64,000 nucleotides of DNA from CAWAXW01 sp963786155 (GCA_963786155.1 CAWAXW010000006.1:2480001-2544000), one strand, 5' to 3'; positions 44,414 through 53,359 are shown, counted from the stretch's first letter. Translations and numbers: made by a program. The notes: a model not told the origin generated them from the sequence alone.

Positions 44414-45005
44414 CTATTGCTCCAGAGCGACCGTGCCTTGGTCGGGGAGGCGGTCTTGGGCCAGCGCGGAGCGGGTGTCGCCCAGGGCTCCGTCGAGTGT
44501 GGTTTGGAGGGACCATTCGAAGACCTCGGGCCAGTCTTCGGGAAGCTCGTCCGGGCTGCACGGTGATACGCACCCGCTTCTCGTCCACCTCGACGCTGCC
44601 CGGGAGGGTGTCGTCGATCGTTGACGACCCGTAGTCGGTTCGCTCTGCGATCATGCTCGCCTGGACGTCCACGCTGATGGTTGCCGTCAACAGCCAGGTT
44701 CGCTCGCCCCCCTCGTAGATCTCCCACCGGAACTCGAGCGAACCATCGGGGACCTCGGTGGGCGCGTTGGTGCCGAGCCGGGCTTGGAACACGAGCTCGT
44801 CTCCCTCCGGGACGACAGACGCGCCGTGTAGGTCGGCGATGGCCGTGTCTGCCGGTGGGTCGCGGCCCTCGAGCGTGCTCACGTCGGAAGCGGGATCAGT
44901 CTTGCCGGACAGTGACTCATCGCCTCCGGTCACAAGCAGCAGGATTATTACCGCCAGGATCCCGCTCGTGATCGCAGCCACCAGCACTACGCGCTTCCGG
45001 TTCAT
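44414..45005 (-). CDS. single-pass membrane protein, unknown function, apparent frameshift
   Basis: 196 aa if one extra G near 44551-44552 is removed; the frame then reads ITVQP-DELPEDWPEVFEWSLQTTLDGAL and ends VALEQ at the TAG 44414-44416. The N-terminal segment RKRVVLVAAITSGILAVIILLLV is a membrane anchor, and the rest (ELVFQARLGTNAPTEVPDGSLEFRWEI) is a predicted extracytoplasmic beta domain. Its ATG at 45005 overlaps the corrected stop of the translin gene (ATGA), so the two are co-expressed. No family recognised. Confidence 0.65.
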
Positions 45006-45635
45006 TTACCCTCGAGCGCCGAAGCGTGCCCTTCGAGAGCCTTCTGCAACGCACTCTGGATCGACGATGTCGTGAAGTCTCCGCGGCGTACGTTCGATGA
45101 TGGAGCGCGCGATGTCCGTGAGCCTGCGCAACCCGTATGTGATGCCATCGGGATAGTCCATCGAAACGAGCAAGTAGTACATGTCGTCCATTGCTGCCAA
45201 CAGCTCCTCGCAACGCTTCAATTCACCGTGCCGCATCAGGTCGAGGATGTGCCGGCGCAGCTCCCCGATCGCCTCCGCCATCCCCTTCAGGTAAGCAGAG
45301 CTTGGAACGCCGACATCTTGCGGCGAGGGGATGCCGGCCTCGGTAACTAGACCGAATGTGATGCGAGCTTCGGCCAGCTCTTTCTGGGCATCGTGGATGA
45401 AGCCGGCGTGAAGGATGTCGGGATGGTCGCCCAAGACCTGCCGCGCCCCATCGAGCTGGGCTTGCGCCTCATCGAGGAGGCCTCGAGCGTTGTCGATCTC
45501 GTAGCGATGCATCGCCCGGATCGCGTTGCCGCACGCTCTGATCGCATTTCGGCTCGCGGAAAGAGCTTGATCGCGAGTGCTGGTGCGCGAGTCGAACTCC
45601 GTTCGGAGACCGGCCGCCAAATCGGTGAGATCCAC
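45002..45635 (-). CDS. translin-family RNA/DNA-binding protein, apparent frameshift
   Basis: 210 aa if an extra base at 45085-45086 is removed; the C-terminus then reads RGDFTTSSIQSALQKALEG and the TGA overlaps the next ATG, which supports the correction. The all-helical protein has the translin pattern: RDQALSASRNAIRACGNAIRAMHR, ILHAGFIHDAQKELAEA, SSAYLKGMAEAIGELRRHILD and YYLLVSMDYPDGITYGLRRLTDIARSIIERT. The family occurs in eukaryotes (translin/TRAX), archaea and some bacteria; its function in bacteria is unknown. The Glu/Asp residues of the TRAX-type nuclease site are not clearly identifiable. Confidence 0.8.
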
Positions 45636-45669
45636 CGGCGCACCTTATCTGAGGGGCGGGCGTGGGCTC

Positions 45670-46158
45670 TTAGCTGCCCCTCTGGGCGAGGACCGCTTCC
45701 ACGCGACCCCGCGCACGGATCACACGATTGCGCGCGAGCGACCGGCGACGCTTCGCATCGAGCAGTAGGACGACGTAGAGAACCATCGAGGTGCCGAAGG
45801 CAGCCGCAACGCGCCATGCTGGTACTCCCACAAAGGGGGCAAGAAGGAGGGAAACGGTTATGGCGGTGAGCAAGAAATACAGGATGCCGCGCCTGCGACG
45901 CTGACCGCGCTCGAAGCTCACGTTCGCAAGCGCGTCGGAGTTCTCGGGCACGATGATCCAACGATTCCCGTAAACGCCGGGCATCGGACGTGGGGCGATG
46001 AGTTGCATGCGACGCTTGAAACGTTCAGCGGTGGTGAGTGGCATCGCTTGACGTGCTCGCATCGCGGCCGGCAGAACAACCGCCAGCCATGCAACGCCCA
46101 GCACGATCAAGAACCCTGAGGTCAAGGCTTTCTGCTTTCTTCGTCCCCGTTTGATCAA
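45670..46158 (-). CDS. three-helix membrane protein, possibly GlpR/SepX-like
   Basis: 162 aa. The first membrane helix (SGFLIVLGVAWLAVVLPAAMRAR) is followed by TTAERFKRRMQLIAPRPMPG, a cytoplasmic basic stretch (ERGQRRRRGILYF), two more helices (YFLLTAITVSLLLAPFVG, VAAAFGTSMVLYVVLLL) and a basic tail. The order helix, xLPxxxRxR, T-x-ERF-x-x-x-M, then a helix pair after an Arg-rich stretch resembles SepX of Streptomyces and GlpR, the membrane receptor of the gephyrin-like Glp protein. A Glp gene lies about 5 kb away. The start (TTG at 46158) is uncertain. Confidence 0.5.
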   Translation of the reverse strand: MIKRGRRKQKALTSGFLIVLGVAWLAVVLPAAMRARQAMPLTTAERFKRRMQLIAPRPMPGVYGNRWIIVPENSDALANVSFERGQRRRRGILYFLLTAITVSLLLAPFVGVPAWRVAAAFGTSMVLYVVLLLDAKRRRSLARNRVIRARGRVEAVLAQRGS

Positions 46159-46200
46159 AGCTAGCGCGTAAGACCCCAGGTCTTTCGGATTTCAACAGAG

Positions 46201-46239
46201 CGCGAAGAGATATCCACACGGAGTTATCCACACTTCGCG
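46201..46239. promoter_or_regulatory. two DnaA-box-like sites inside an inverted repeat upstream of pepA
   Basis: TTATCCACA at 46224-46232 is an exact consensus DnaA box, and ATATCCACA at 46210-46218 differs by one base; they start 14 bp apart in the same orientation. CGCGAAG (46201-46207) and CTTCGCG (46233-46239) flank them as a perfect inverted repeat. The spacer is divergent between the membrane-protein gene and pepA. DnaA may regulate one of them, or the site may titrate DnaA. Confidence 0.5.
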
Positions 46240-46286
46240 GTAACGTCGCCCGGCGGACCACCCAACCAAGTCGCTAGGAGATGCCA

Positions 46287-47768
46287 ATGCCACCTCAGGT
46301 CGTGCCCCATGACGAAGCAGCCGCGGCAGTCGTCTGTGACGTACTAGCCGTTGGTGCGTTCGCCGGCGAGTCTGGATTCTCGCTGGGCGAATCGGCCCGG
46401 GAGATCGATGCCGCGCTGGACGGGGCCCTGACCAAAGCCCTGGAGGGAGCGGCCTTCAAGGGAAAGACATCGGAGATCTCCATAGTGCCCACGCTCGGAC
46501 GACTGCCGGCGCAAGCTATCGCCGTGGTGGGTCTGGGCGATAACGGGGAGATCGACTCGGCCACGATAAGGAAGGCCGCGGGGGTCTTGGCGAGGCGCCT
46601 CGGAGAGCGGAACACCGTCGCCTCAACGCTGCACCTCGAGGGCTCAGGCGACGGAGCGGCGGCCGCGACCGAGGGCTTCCTTCTCGGCACCTACAGGTTC
46701 ACCAAGTACCGCAGCGACCCGAAGCCGTCGAAGCTCGAGCGCGTTCTCTTCCTCGGCGCGACGTCGACCGAGGAGATCGAGCGAGGCAACGCCGTCGCCG
46801 AAGCCGTAGCGCTGGCGCGCGACTTGGTCAACGAGCCGCCGCAGGCACTCACACCGACCACGCTGGCCGAGCGGGCTCGCGAGATCGCGGACGTGGGCGG
46901 CCTCGAGTGCACGATCTTCGATGAGGCAGAGCTCGAACGCCGTGCGTTCGGTGGGCTACTGGGCGTCGGCCGAGGGTCGATCCAACCTCCGAGGTTCATC
47001 CACCTGCGCTATGCGCCCGAAGGAGCAACCGGCAAGATCGCGCTCGTCGGTAAGGGCATCACGTTCGATTCCGGAGGTCTCTCCCTCAAAGACGCCAAGA
47101 ACATGGAGACCATGAAGACGGACATGGCCGGGTCGGCGGCGGTCCTTGGCGCGATGAGCGCGGTGAGCCGGCTCGGGCCGAAGATCCAGGTCGACGCGTA
47201 CGTCTCGTCCAGCGAGAACATGCCCGGGGGCAACGCGATCAAGCCCGGTGACGTGATCACCCATTTCGGGGGCCGGACGTCGGAAGTCCTCAATACCGAT
47301 GCTGAAGGTCGTTTGGTCCTGGCCGACGCGTTGGCGTGGGCCTGTCAAGAGAAGCCTGCCGCGATAGTCGATGTCGCAACGCTGACGGGCGCGATCATGG
47401 TTGCCCTCGGCAGCAAGGCCGCCGGCCTCTTCAGCAACGACGAGGACCTGACCGACGAGCTGATAAGGGCATCACGATCGGCTGGTGAGCGACTTTGGGC
47501 GATGCCGATCTACGACGATTACCGCTCGGACCTCGACTCTGAGATCGCCGACATCAAGAACACGGGCTCTCGTTACGGCGGGGCCATCTATGGGGCGCTG
47601 TTCCTGCGCGACTTCATCGGAGAGGGCATCCCCTGGGCTCACATCGACATCGCGGGGCCCGCTCGTGCGGAGCGGGACTACGACGAGATCACTCGCGGGG
47701 GCTCCGGCTTCGGAACGCGTACGCTTCTGGCATGGATCGAGGATCGAGCGGCGACCAGCCAGAAGTAG
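46287..47768 (+). CDS. pepA: leucyl aminopeptidase (M17)
   Basis: 493 aa cytosolic metallo-aminopeptidase. The ATG at 46287 is chosen because TAGGAG ends 6 nt upstream; the ATG at 46281 abuts it with no spacing. The catalytic domain shows VGKGITFDSGGLSLK, MKTDMAGSAAVLGAM and NTDAEGRLVLADALAWA, which contain the two-metal ligands, the catalytic lysine and arginine. The N-terminal alpha/beta domain is present, so the protein is full length. It releases N-terminal residues, typically in peptide turnover. Confidence 0.95.
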   Translation: MPPQVVPHDEAAAAVVCDVLAVGAFAGESGFSLGESAREIDAALDGALTKALEGAAFKGKTSEISIVPTLGRLPAQAIAVVGLGDNGEIDSATIRKAAGVLARRLGERNTVASTLHLEGSGDGAAAATEGFLLGTYRFTKYRSDPKPSKLERVLFLGATSTEEIERGNAVAEAVALARDLVNEPPQALTPTTLAERAREIADVGGLECTIFDEAELERRAFGGLLGVGRGSIQPPRFIHLRYAPEGATGKIALVGKGITFDSGGLSLKDAKNMETMKTDMAGSAAVLGAMSAVSRLGPKIQVDAYVSSSENMPGGNAIKPGDVITHFGGRTSEVLNTDAEGRLVLADALAWACQEKPAAIVDVATLTGAIMVALGSKAAGLFSNDEDLTDELIRASRSAGERLWAMPIYDDYRSDLDSEIADIKNTGSRYGGAIYGALFLRDFIGEGIPWAHIDIAGPARAERDYDEITRGGSGFGTRTLLAWIEDRAATSQK

Positions 47769-48089
47769 TCCCACTCCCGACCGAAACGATTCCTCCACCA
47801 CCTCCCCCGCCGACGCGGCCCCGCGGCCTCCATGGGATCGCCATGACGGCGATGGGGATTCTGCGCGGTGGCCGCGCTCCTCTCGGGCATGGCTTTCCTC
47901 ACCGTCACCTGGTCGGGGCAAGCGCTGCGCGTGGTGATCGCAGTTCTCATGTTCTCGGTCCTGGGACTGATCGCATCGGCGGCACTGGCCATGGTCGGCG
48001 CAGCCGGAGCGACGTACGCCCGCCCCCCGGCCGGGACGACCACACCACCTAGGACCGGACTCGTACTAGATCCCTCTAGAAGGCCCTAG
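47732..48089 (+). CDS. small proline-rich membrane protein, apparent frameshift
   Basis: Two readings. With an extra G near 47867 removed, a 118-aa protein starts at the ATG 47732 (inside the end of pepA), has a Pro-rich cytoplasmic part (TETIPPPPPPPTRPRG) and two hydrophobic helices (TAMGILRVAALLSGMAFLTV, ALRVVIAVLMFSVLGLIA). As written, only 73 aa from the GTG at 47868 is open. The first helix is split by the indel, which favours the longer reading. Function unknown. Confidence 0.5.
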
Positions 48090-48135
48090 ACGATGGCTCA
48101 GCCGCTCCCTAGCATGGGAAGGGAGGAGGTGCCCA

Positions 48136-49509
48136 ATGGGGATGCGGGTCCCAAGTCGGATCAAGCGTGGTCGGATTCGCTTGTCCGCGCTGCTCGCGGT
48201 CGTCCTCGTGGCGCTTCTGACTCCTTCGGCCGACGGGGCCATCGTCTTCAAGGACCGGTTCGGTCCTCCGACCGTCGACGGAACCGAGGTTGGCGGGTTG
48301 AGGGACCCCCAGGACGTCACGGTCGACACCTTCGGAGACATCTACGTCGTGGATCAGCACTACCACCGGGTGCAGAAGTACGACTCCAATGGCAAGTTCA
48401 TCATGAGCATCGGCAAGCCCTCGACCGACGGAACGTACACCCAAGACGGGCAGCTGCAGCATCCGCAGGCCATCGCCATCAGTCCCGACGGTTCCAAGCT
48501 CTACGTCGCGGATACGGCAACTCACACGTGCAGGTCTTCTCGACGACCGACGGTGCCTTCGTCTTCAAGTGGGGTGTAAGCGGCGTGGGTGAAGGACAGC
48601 TCAACGGTCCCGGCGGCATCGACGTCGACTCGCAGGGGAACGTGTGGGTGGCCGATACGCGCAACCACCGCGTGCAGAAGTTCTCCTCCACGGGAACGTT
48701 CATTGACACGTTCGGCAGTACCGACACCACGGAGGGAGCGCTCGACGTTCCCGTGGGAATCGTCGTCAACGACAAGCTGGGCAAGGTCTACGTGACGGAC
48801 GAGTACTCATGGAGACTCGTCGAGTTCACGACCGCCGGCGCTTTGGTAGGCGAGCACGCCAAGGACGAGGACGGCAGCTCGATCCTCAACAACCCGGATG
48901 AGATCACCGTCGACGAGGAGAATGGGTTCATCTACGTGATAGAGGCCGGCGATATGGAAGTGTCGATCTTCGATGCCAACAAGCCGCCGGGTCAGTCGTT
49001 CATCGACGAGTTTTACGGCACCGGGGCCGAGAAGCCCCACTACGGGTTCTCGCCCCATGGTATCCACTTCAACCCCGACAACGGCGAGTTGCTGGTCGCG
49101 GCGGGTGGAGCCGACGGCAAAAAGATATGGAGGTACGAAGCTCTCGCAACCCCCAAGCTAGACGTGTATGACGAGAAAAATGAGGACGCCGCTAAAGTAA
49201 AGGCGATCGATTTCCACGTGGAGCACAACGCCGTGCTCGGAACCTGCAATGTGAAGGCGACCGGAACCCTGAAGACCCCCCAATCGGATCCGTTCTTCGA
49301 AGGCGACACGTTCAATGTGGAGGGACCGAAGAAGGCCGTCCGACCGAGGTGGATAGACCTCGGTTTTTACTCAGTCCCCATTAGCGCTCCGGCCGCTCGC
49401 GGCAGTGCGAGAGACAAATGTGAAGGTCAAGATGACGTTCCGGTCGCCGGGGGGCTGCAACGGCGGACGGGAACAGCCAGACCCGGTGACTCTGAAGTTC
49501 ACCCTCTAA
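48136..49509 (+). CDS. secreted NHL-repeat beta-propeller protein, two apparent frameshifts
   Basis: 457 aa after correcting a missing base near 48516 (giving ADTGNSHVQVF) and an extra base at 49401-49402 (giving AARAVRETNVKVKMTF and the end VTLKFTL). The two offset, so start and stop agree. The signal peptide is RIRLSALLAVVLVALLTPSADG. NHL strands such as DVTVDTFGDIYVVDQHYHRVQKYD, AIAISPDGSKLYVADTG, IDVDSQGNVWVADTRNHRVQKF and IVVNDKLGKVYVTDEYSWRLVEF repeat at about 45 residues. A beta-rich C-terminal domain of about 120 residues follows. A role in binding or adhesion is plausible, but nothing is specific. Confidence 0.8.
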
Positions 49510-49539
49510 GCAGCCCCTAAGACACTTAGACTCCCGGGC

Positions 49540-49740
49540 GTGGAGATCGATGGACACCCGACACAGGACCTGCTCGAGGAGCTGCAACGCCGAGGAGCGT
49601 TGAGGGTCGAGGGCAACTCATCCGGCCCGCGCACCGACAGCCTGAGATTCGTTGCCGAAGCCATGGGCGACGCGGACGGATTCTGGATGTTCCTGCCCCT
49701 CGATGTCTTCCGCACCGGCCTGGACGAACTGCCGGGCTAG
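49540..49740 (+). CDS. small conserved-looking protein, unknown function
   Basis: 66 aa from the GTG at 49540. EIDGHPTQDLLEELQRRGALRVEG, SLRFVAEAMGDADGFWMFLPLD and the end TGLDELPG give a balanced, soluble alpha/beta composition. It starts 30 bp after the NHL gene and ends 7 bp before the flavin reductase, so an operon with the latter is likely. Not recognised beyond a vague memory of similar short actinobacterial proteins. Confidence 0.6.
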   Translation: MEIDGHPTQDLLEELQRRGALRVEGNSSGPRTDSLRFVAEAMGDADGFWMFLPLDVFRTGLDELPG

Positions 49741-49747
49741 TGCACCG

Positions 49748-50222
49748 ATGACTGGCGTCGGGCCGGAGGAATACCGGAGCACACTGCGACTGTTCGCAAG
49801 CGGCGTGACGGTCGTGACCGTGTCCGCCCGCGGCGGTCGCCACGGGATGACCGCATCGGCCTTCGCCTCCCACTCTTTGGAGCCGCCCCTGATCCTCGTC
49901 TCGATGGACAAGGCTTCACATACGAGGGAGCTCGTGCTCGAAACGGGTGCCTTCGCGGTCAACGTGCTCTCCGAGGGCCAGGACGAGATCGCCAAGCGCT
50001 TCGCGATCTCGGGCCCGAAGCCGTTCGAGGAGCTCGGCGCACGCGACTGCGCCGGGTGGGTCACCTCTCCTCGACGGGACCCTTGCGTGGCTCGAGTGTT
50101 CCATCCACCAGGTCGTGGAAGCGGGCGATCACGACCTGGTCATCGGATTGGTCGAGGCAACCGGCGTCGCCGGGACCAGACCACTCGTCTTCTTCGATCG
50201 CGACTACCGCACGCTGGTCTGA
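49748..50222 (+). CDS. flavin reductase-domain protein, apparent frameshift
   Basis: 157 aa once an extra G near 50054 is removed; the frame then reads RDCAG-GSPLLDGTLAWLEC. It belongs to the flavin-reductase-like FMN-binding split-barrel family: YRSTLRLFASGVTVVTV, GMTASAFASHSLEPPLILVSMDKASHT, GAFAVNVLSEGQ and VEAGDHDLVIGLVEA are all characteristic. Such proteins supply reduced flavin to a monooxygenase or act alone; no partner gene is nearby. Its 3' end overlaps the convergent DUF192 gene by 83 bp. Confidence 0.83.
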
Positions 50223-50556
50223 GATCCAGGAGCACGCCCGCCGAGACCTCCGGCGGGACCGAGCCCGCAGGGAACTCGATCGCCATTCGGCCTGCCACCA
50301 CCCAGCGCGTGAGGCGCCGCGGCCCTAGCCCGCGGACCACCTCGACGACGGTTCCCCGCCCGTCACAGAAGACGACGTCGATGGGTATGCGCAACCCGAA
50401 TGTGTGGACCTGGCGGGCGCCGGGAAGGATGAGCGCCTGGCCGGGACCCAGCGCCGGGCGCCCGATCAGACCGCGGAGCCGGGACACGACCGTGTCGGCT
50501 CGTTCGGCCCGGTGCGCTATAACTCTGCCGTTCGACGCTGCGACGATCTCAATCAC
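50140..50556 (-). CDS. DUF192 family protein
   Basis: About 138 aa from the GTG at 50556 (GTG 50604 and ATG 50601 are alternatives). RLRGLIGRPALGPGQALILPGARQVHTFGLRIPIDVVF and RMAIEFPAGSVPPEV match DUF192, small beta-rich proteins of unknown function. As written the frame ends in an Arg-rich tail that overlaps the flavin reductase antisense; a one-base shift near LLDL would end it at 50204 and avoid most of the overlap, so the true C-terminus is uncertain. Confidence 0.72.
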   Translation of the reverse strand: MIEIVAASNGRVIAHRAERADTVVSRLRGLIGRPALGPGQALILPGARQVHTFGLRIPIDVVFCDGRGTVVEVVRGLGPRRLTRWVVAGRMAIEFPAGSVPPEVSAGVLLDLRPACGSRDRRRRVVWSRRRRLPRPIR

Positions 50557-50619
50557 CGAAGATGGATAGGGCCACAGAGCGGTGGCGTGTGTGGCGCGCA
50601 TCACAGGGAGGCATGAAAA

Positions 50620-50784
50620 GTGGACGACAAGACCGTCAAGTGGGAGTACGCGACCGTCCCCCTCATCTCACACGCCCTCCAGGAGATCCTCAATCAATGG
50701 GGTGAAGAGGGCTGGGAGCTGGTTCAGGTGCTGGAGAGCAACGCCACCGGGCTGACCGGTTTCCTGAAGAGGCCTAAGCGCTAG
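50620..50784 (+). CDS. DUF4177-like small protein
   Basis: 54 aa. KWEYATVPLISHALQEILNQWGEEGWELVQV fits the pattern of DUF4177, compact proteins with the WEY...LNxxGxEGWELV signature. The GTG at 50620 has GGGAGG 8 nt upstream. Its TAG (50782-50784) overlaps the moaC stop on the other strand. Function unknown. Confidence 0.75.
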   Translation: MDDKTVKWEYATVPLISHALQEILNQWGEEGWELVQVLESNATGLTGFLKRPKR

Positions 50785-51243
50785 CGGCCTCGTATGAAGT
50801 GGCCCGAGCGGCCGCCCTTCTTCTCTTTCAACTCGAGGTCCGTGATGCGGGCGTCGCGGTCGATGCCCTTGACCATGTCGTAAAGAGTGAGGGCGGCGAC
50901 CGCGCAGGCCGTGAGCGCCTCCATCTCGACGCCCGTTCGCTCGGCCGTCCGTACGATCGCCTCGATCTCCACTCCTTCTTCGCTGCGCGGTTAGCTCGAC
51001 GTCGACCGCATCGAGCCCGATGGGGTGACACAGCGGGATCAGGTCGCTCGTCTTCTTGGCGCCCATGATCCCGGCGATGCGTGCGACCTCGATGGCGTCA
51101 CCCTTACTCAGCCGGCGCTCGAAGATCACGTCGGCGGTCTCCGAGGCCATGGTGACGCGGCAGCCGGCGCGCGCTTCGCGTTCGGTGACGTCCTTGCTGC
51201 CGACATCGACCATGCGCGCCCGGCTCTCCGGGTGCTCGCTCAC
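50781..51243 (-). CDS. moaC: cyclic pyranopterin monophosphate synthase MoaC, apparent frameshift
   Basis: 153 aa once an extra base near 50986-50990 is removed; the sequence then continues AVDVELT-RSEEGVEIEAIVRTAERTGVEMEAL. MoaC converts 3',8-cyclo-dihydro-GTP to cPMP in molybdenum-cofactor synthesis. Visible motifs: MVDVGSKDVTEREARA, KGDAIEVARIAGIMGAKKTSDLIPLCHP, ALTLYDMVKGIDRDARIT and the end GGRSGHF. The GTG at 51243 touches the glp stop; the ATG at 51213 is the alternative start. Confidence 0.9.
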
Positions 51244-52466
51244 TACTGACTCCCTTCGCTCGGGATTCCCCAGACCTCGACGCTCACTATCTCGCCGGCA
51301 CCGAGATGTTCGATCTCTTCGGCCACGATCGCAACCCCGTGGCAATCGACGAGACTCGACTGGATGTGCGAACCCTGGGGACGCGGCGAGGCGACCCACC
51401 GATCGCCATCACGATGCAGTCCCACGCGGACGAAGTGCCTCCTACCCGGCTTCTTGTCGATCGGAGCCGCGAGCGCCGCGGGGATCGTTGGTCTCAGGAG
51501 CGCCGTGCAACCGCGCATCTTCCTGATCGCCGGGCGCACGAACTGCTCGAAGGCGATATGGATCGATACCGGGTTACCGGGCAACCCCAAGAAAGGAGTG
51601 GCTCCGATCCTTCCCAGCACCACGGGCTTTCCAGGCTGCATGGCGACGCGCCACATGTCGATCCCGCCCAGCTCCTCGATCACTTCCTTTACGAAGTCAT
51701 AGCGTCCGACCGCCACTCCGCCGGAGGACACCACGAGATCGGCGAGCTTGCCGGCACGGGCGAACGCGTCCTTCACTGCAGCACGGTCGTCGGGGACCGG
51801 AGCGAAGGGCAATACCTGACCTCCCGCTTCTTCAACCAGGGCCGCGAGAGCGATCGAGTTGGAATCGCGGATCTGCCCCGGCCCGGGGCTCGCTTCGGGC
51901 GGCACCAGCTCGTCGCCGGTCACGAGGATCGCAACCTTCGGACCTCGGCGGGCGAGCAGCGGCGAAAACCCCATCGAAGCCAACAGAGCCAGCTCACCAG
52001 AGCCGAGCTCCGTTCCCACGGCAACGAGCAGATCGCCCTCGGCAAGGTCTTCTCCAGCGGGTCGAACATGTGCACCGCGTTGCGGTGCTTGTTTGATCGC
52101 TACCCGAGTGCCCGTCTCTTCGGTCACTTCAACCGGAACCACGGCGTCGGCTCCGGGAGGAACGGGGGCTCCGGTCATGATGCGAAGAGCGCCCCCGGCT
52201 CTGACCTCGTCGTTGGAGATCGAGCCAGCACGCACTTCGCCGAGAACATCGAGATAGACGGGAACACCTTCCTCGGCCGAGGCAACGTCTTCGCTGCGCA
52301 CGGCGTAGCCATCCATCGCCGAATTGTCGAAGCGGGGAAGGGGGTGCGAAGCATGCGCGTCGCGCGCCAGCACGAGGCCAAGGGCGTCTCCAACCAATAC
52401 CTCAACCGGGTCGACCGGCGCGACCGCCGCCAGCACACGCTCTCGCGCGGCGTCGACGCTCAGCAT
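51243..52466 (-). CDS. glp: gephyrin-like molybdotransferase Glp (MoeA family)
   Basis: 407 aa from the ATG at 52466, which overlaps the galU TGA. Motifs: FDNSAMDGYAVRSEDV, RIMTGAPVPPGADAVVPVE, the catalytic region VVSSGGVAVGRYDFV and GLPGNPVSIHIAFEQFVRPAI. It inserts molybdate into molybdopterin. In actinobacteria the copy next to galU is also reported to act in cell division with the membrane receptor GlpR, so which role applies here is open. moaC follows directly, which supports a cofactor role. Confidence 0.92.
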   Translation of the reverse strand: MLSVDAARERVLAAVAPVDPVEVLVGDALGLVLARDAHASHPLPRFDNSAMDGYAVRSEDVASAEEGVPVYLDVLGEVRAGSISNDEVRAGGALRIMTGAPVPPGADAVVPVEVTEETGTRVAIKQAPQRGAHVRPAGEDLAEGDLLVAVGTELGSGELALLASMGFSPLLARRGPKVAILVTGDELVPPEASPGPGQIRDSNSIALAALVEEAGGQVLPFAPVPDDRAAVKDAFARAGKLADLVVSSGGVAVGRYDFVKEVIEELGGIDMWRVAMQPGKPVVLGRIGATPFLGLPGNPVSIHIAFEQFVRPAIRKMRGCTALLRPTIPAALAAPIDKKPGRRHFVRVGLHRDGDRWVASPRPQGSHIQSSLVDCHGVAIVAEEIEHLGAGEIVSVEVWGIPSEGSQ

Positions 52467-53359
52467 CAGCTTTCGATACTTGCGACGAACTCGGTAAGCC
52501 ACTCCTTGAACGGCTTGCCGAGATCGGGCCGGCGCAGAGTTAGCTCCACCGTGGCCTTGAGGTAGTCGAGCTTCTTGCCGACGTCGAAGATCAACCCGTC
52601 GTAGACCAGCGCATAGACGCCCTTGCCTTCCACGAGAGCCTTGATCCCATCCGTTAGCTGTATCTCGTTGCCGACGCCCGGCGGCGTGTTGTCGAGCGCG
52701 TCGAAGATCTCGGGGCCCAGGACGTACCGCCCGCGAGACGCGAGATCCGAAGGCGCTTCGTGCGTCGGTGGTTTCTCGACCATGTCCGAGAGCTTCACGA
52801 GGCCCGGCCTCACCTCCGTAGCCGGAGCGATGATCCCGTAGGCCGACACCTCCTCCCGAGGCACCTGCTGTACGGCAATCACGCTCGAGCCCAGTTCGTC
52901 GTATGCCGCCATCAGTTGCGGCAGCAGGTCGCTTTCGCCTTCGAGCGGCTCCGGCACGATCTCGTCGCCCACCAGCACGGCGAACGGCTCGTTACCGACA
53001 TGATCACGAGCCGCCGCGACGGCGTGGCCGAAACCACGCGGCTCCTTCTGGCGCACGAAGTGGAGGTTTGCCATGGTGCCGATCCGGACTATCTCCTCGA
53101 GCTCCTCGGTCTTGTTGGTTCTCTCGAGGTGGCTCTCGAGCTCCGGTGATCGATCGAAGTGATCCTCCATCGAGCCCTTGCCCCGGCCCGTGATGATCAA
53201 GATGTCTTCGATGCCCGCGCGGACGGCTTCTTCGACGACGTACTGCAAGCCCGGCCGATCGATGATCGGGATCATCTCTTTGGGTTGGGCCTTCGTAGCC
53301 GGAAGGAAACGAGTGCCGAGACCCGCCGCCGGGATAACCGCCTTGCGTACTGGCGTCAT
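52466..53359 (-). CDS. galU: UTP-glucose-1-phosphate uridylyltransferase
   Basis: Makes UDP-glucose for envelope sugars. 297 aa. AVIPAAGLGTRFLPATKAQPKEMIPIIDRPGLQYVVEEAVRAG is at the N-terminus, then FVRQKEPRGFGHAVAAARDHVG, VLVGDEIV and the later VGNEIQLTDGIKALVEG. The ATG at 53359 abuts the mtnP stop. The galU-glp pairing is conserved across actinobacteria. Confidence 0.96.
   Translation of the reverse strand: MTPVRKAVIPAAGLGTRFLPATKAQPKEMIPIIDRPGLQYVVEEAVRAGIEDILIITGRGKGSMEDHFDRSPELESHLERTNKTEELEEIVRIGTMANLHFVRQKEPRGFGHAVAAARDHVGNEPFAVLVGDEIVPEPLEGESDLLPQLMAAYDELGSSVIAVQQVPREEVSAYGIIAPATEVRPGLVKLSDMVEKPPTHEAPSDLASRGRYVLGPEIFDALDNTPPGVGNEIQLTDGIKALVEGKGVYALVYDGLIFDVGKKLDYLKATVELTLRRPDLGKPFKEWLTEFVASIES

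Noticed and set aside
46201..46239. Replication origin
   Set aside because: Two DnaA-like boxes are too few, and dnaA, dnaN, recF, parAB and rpmH are absent.
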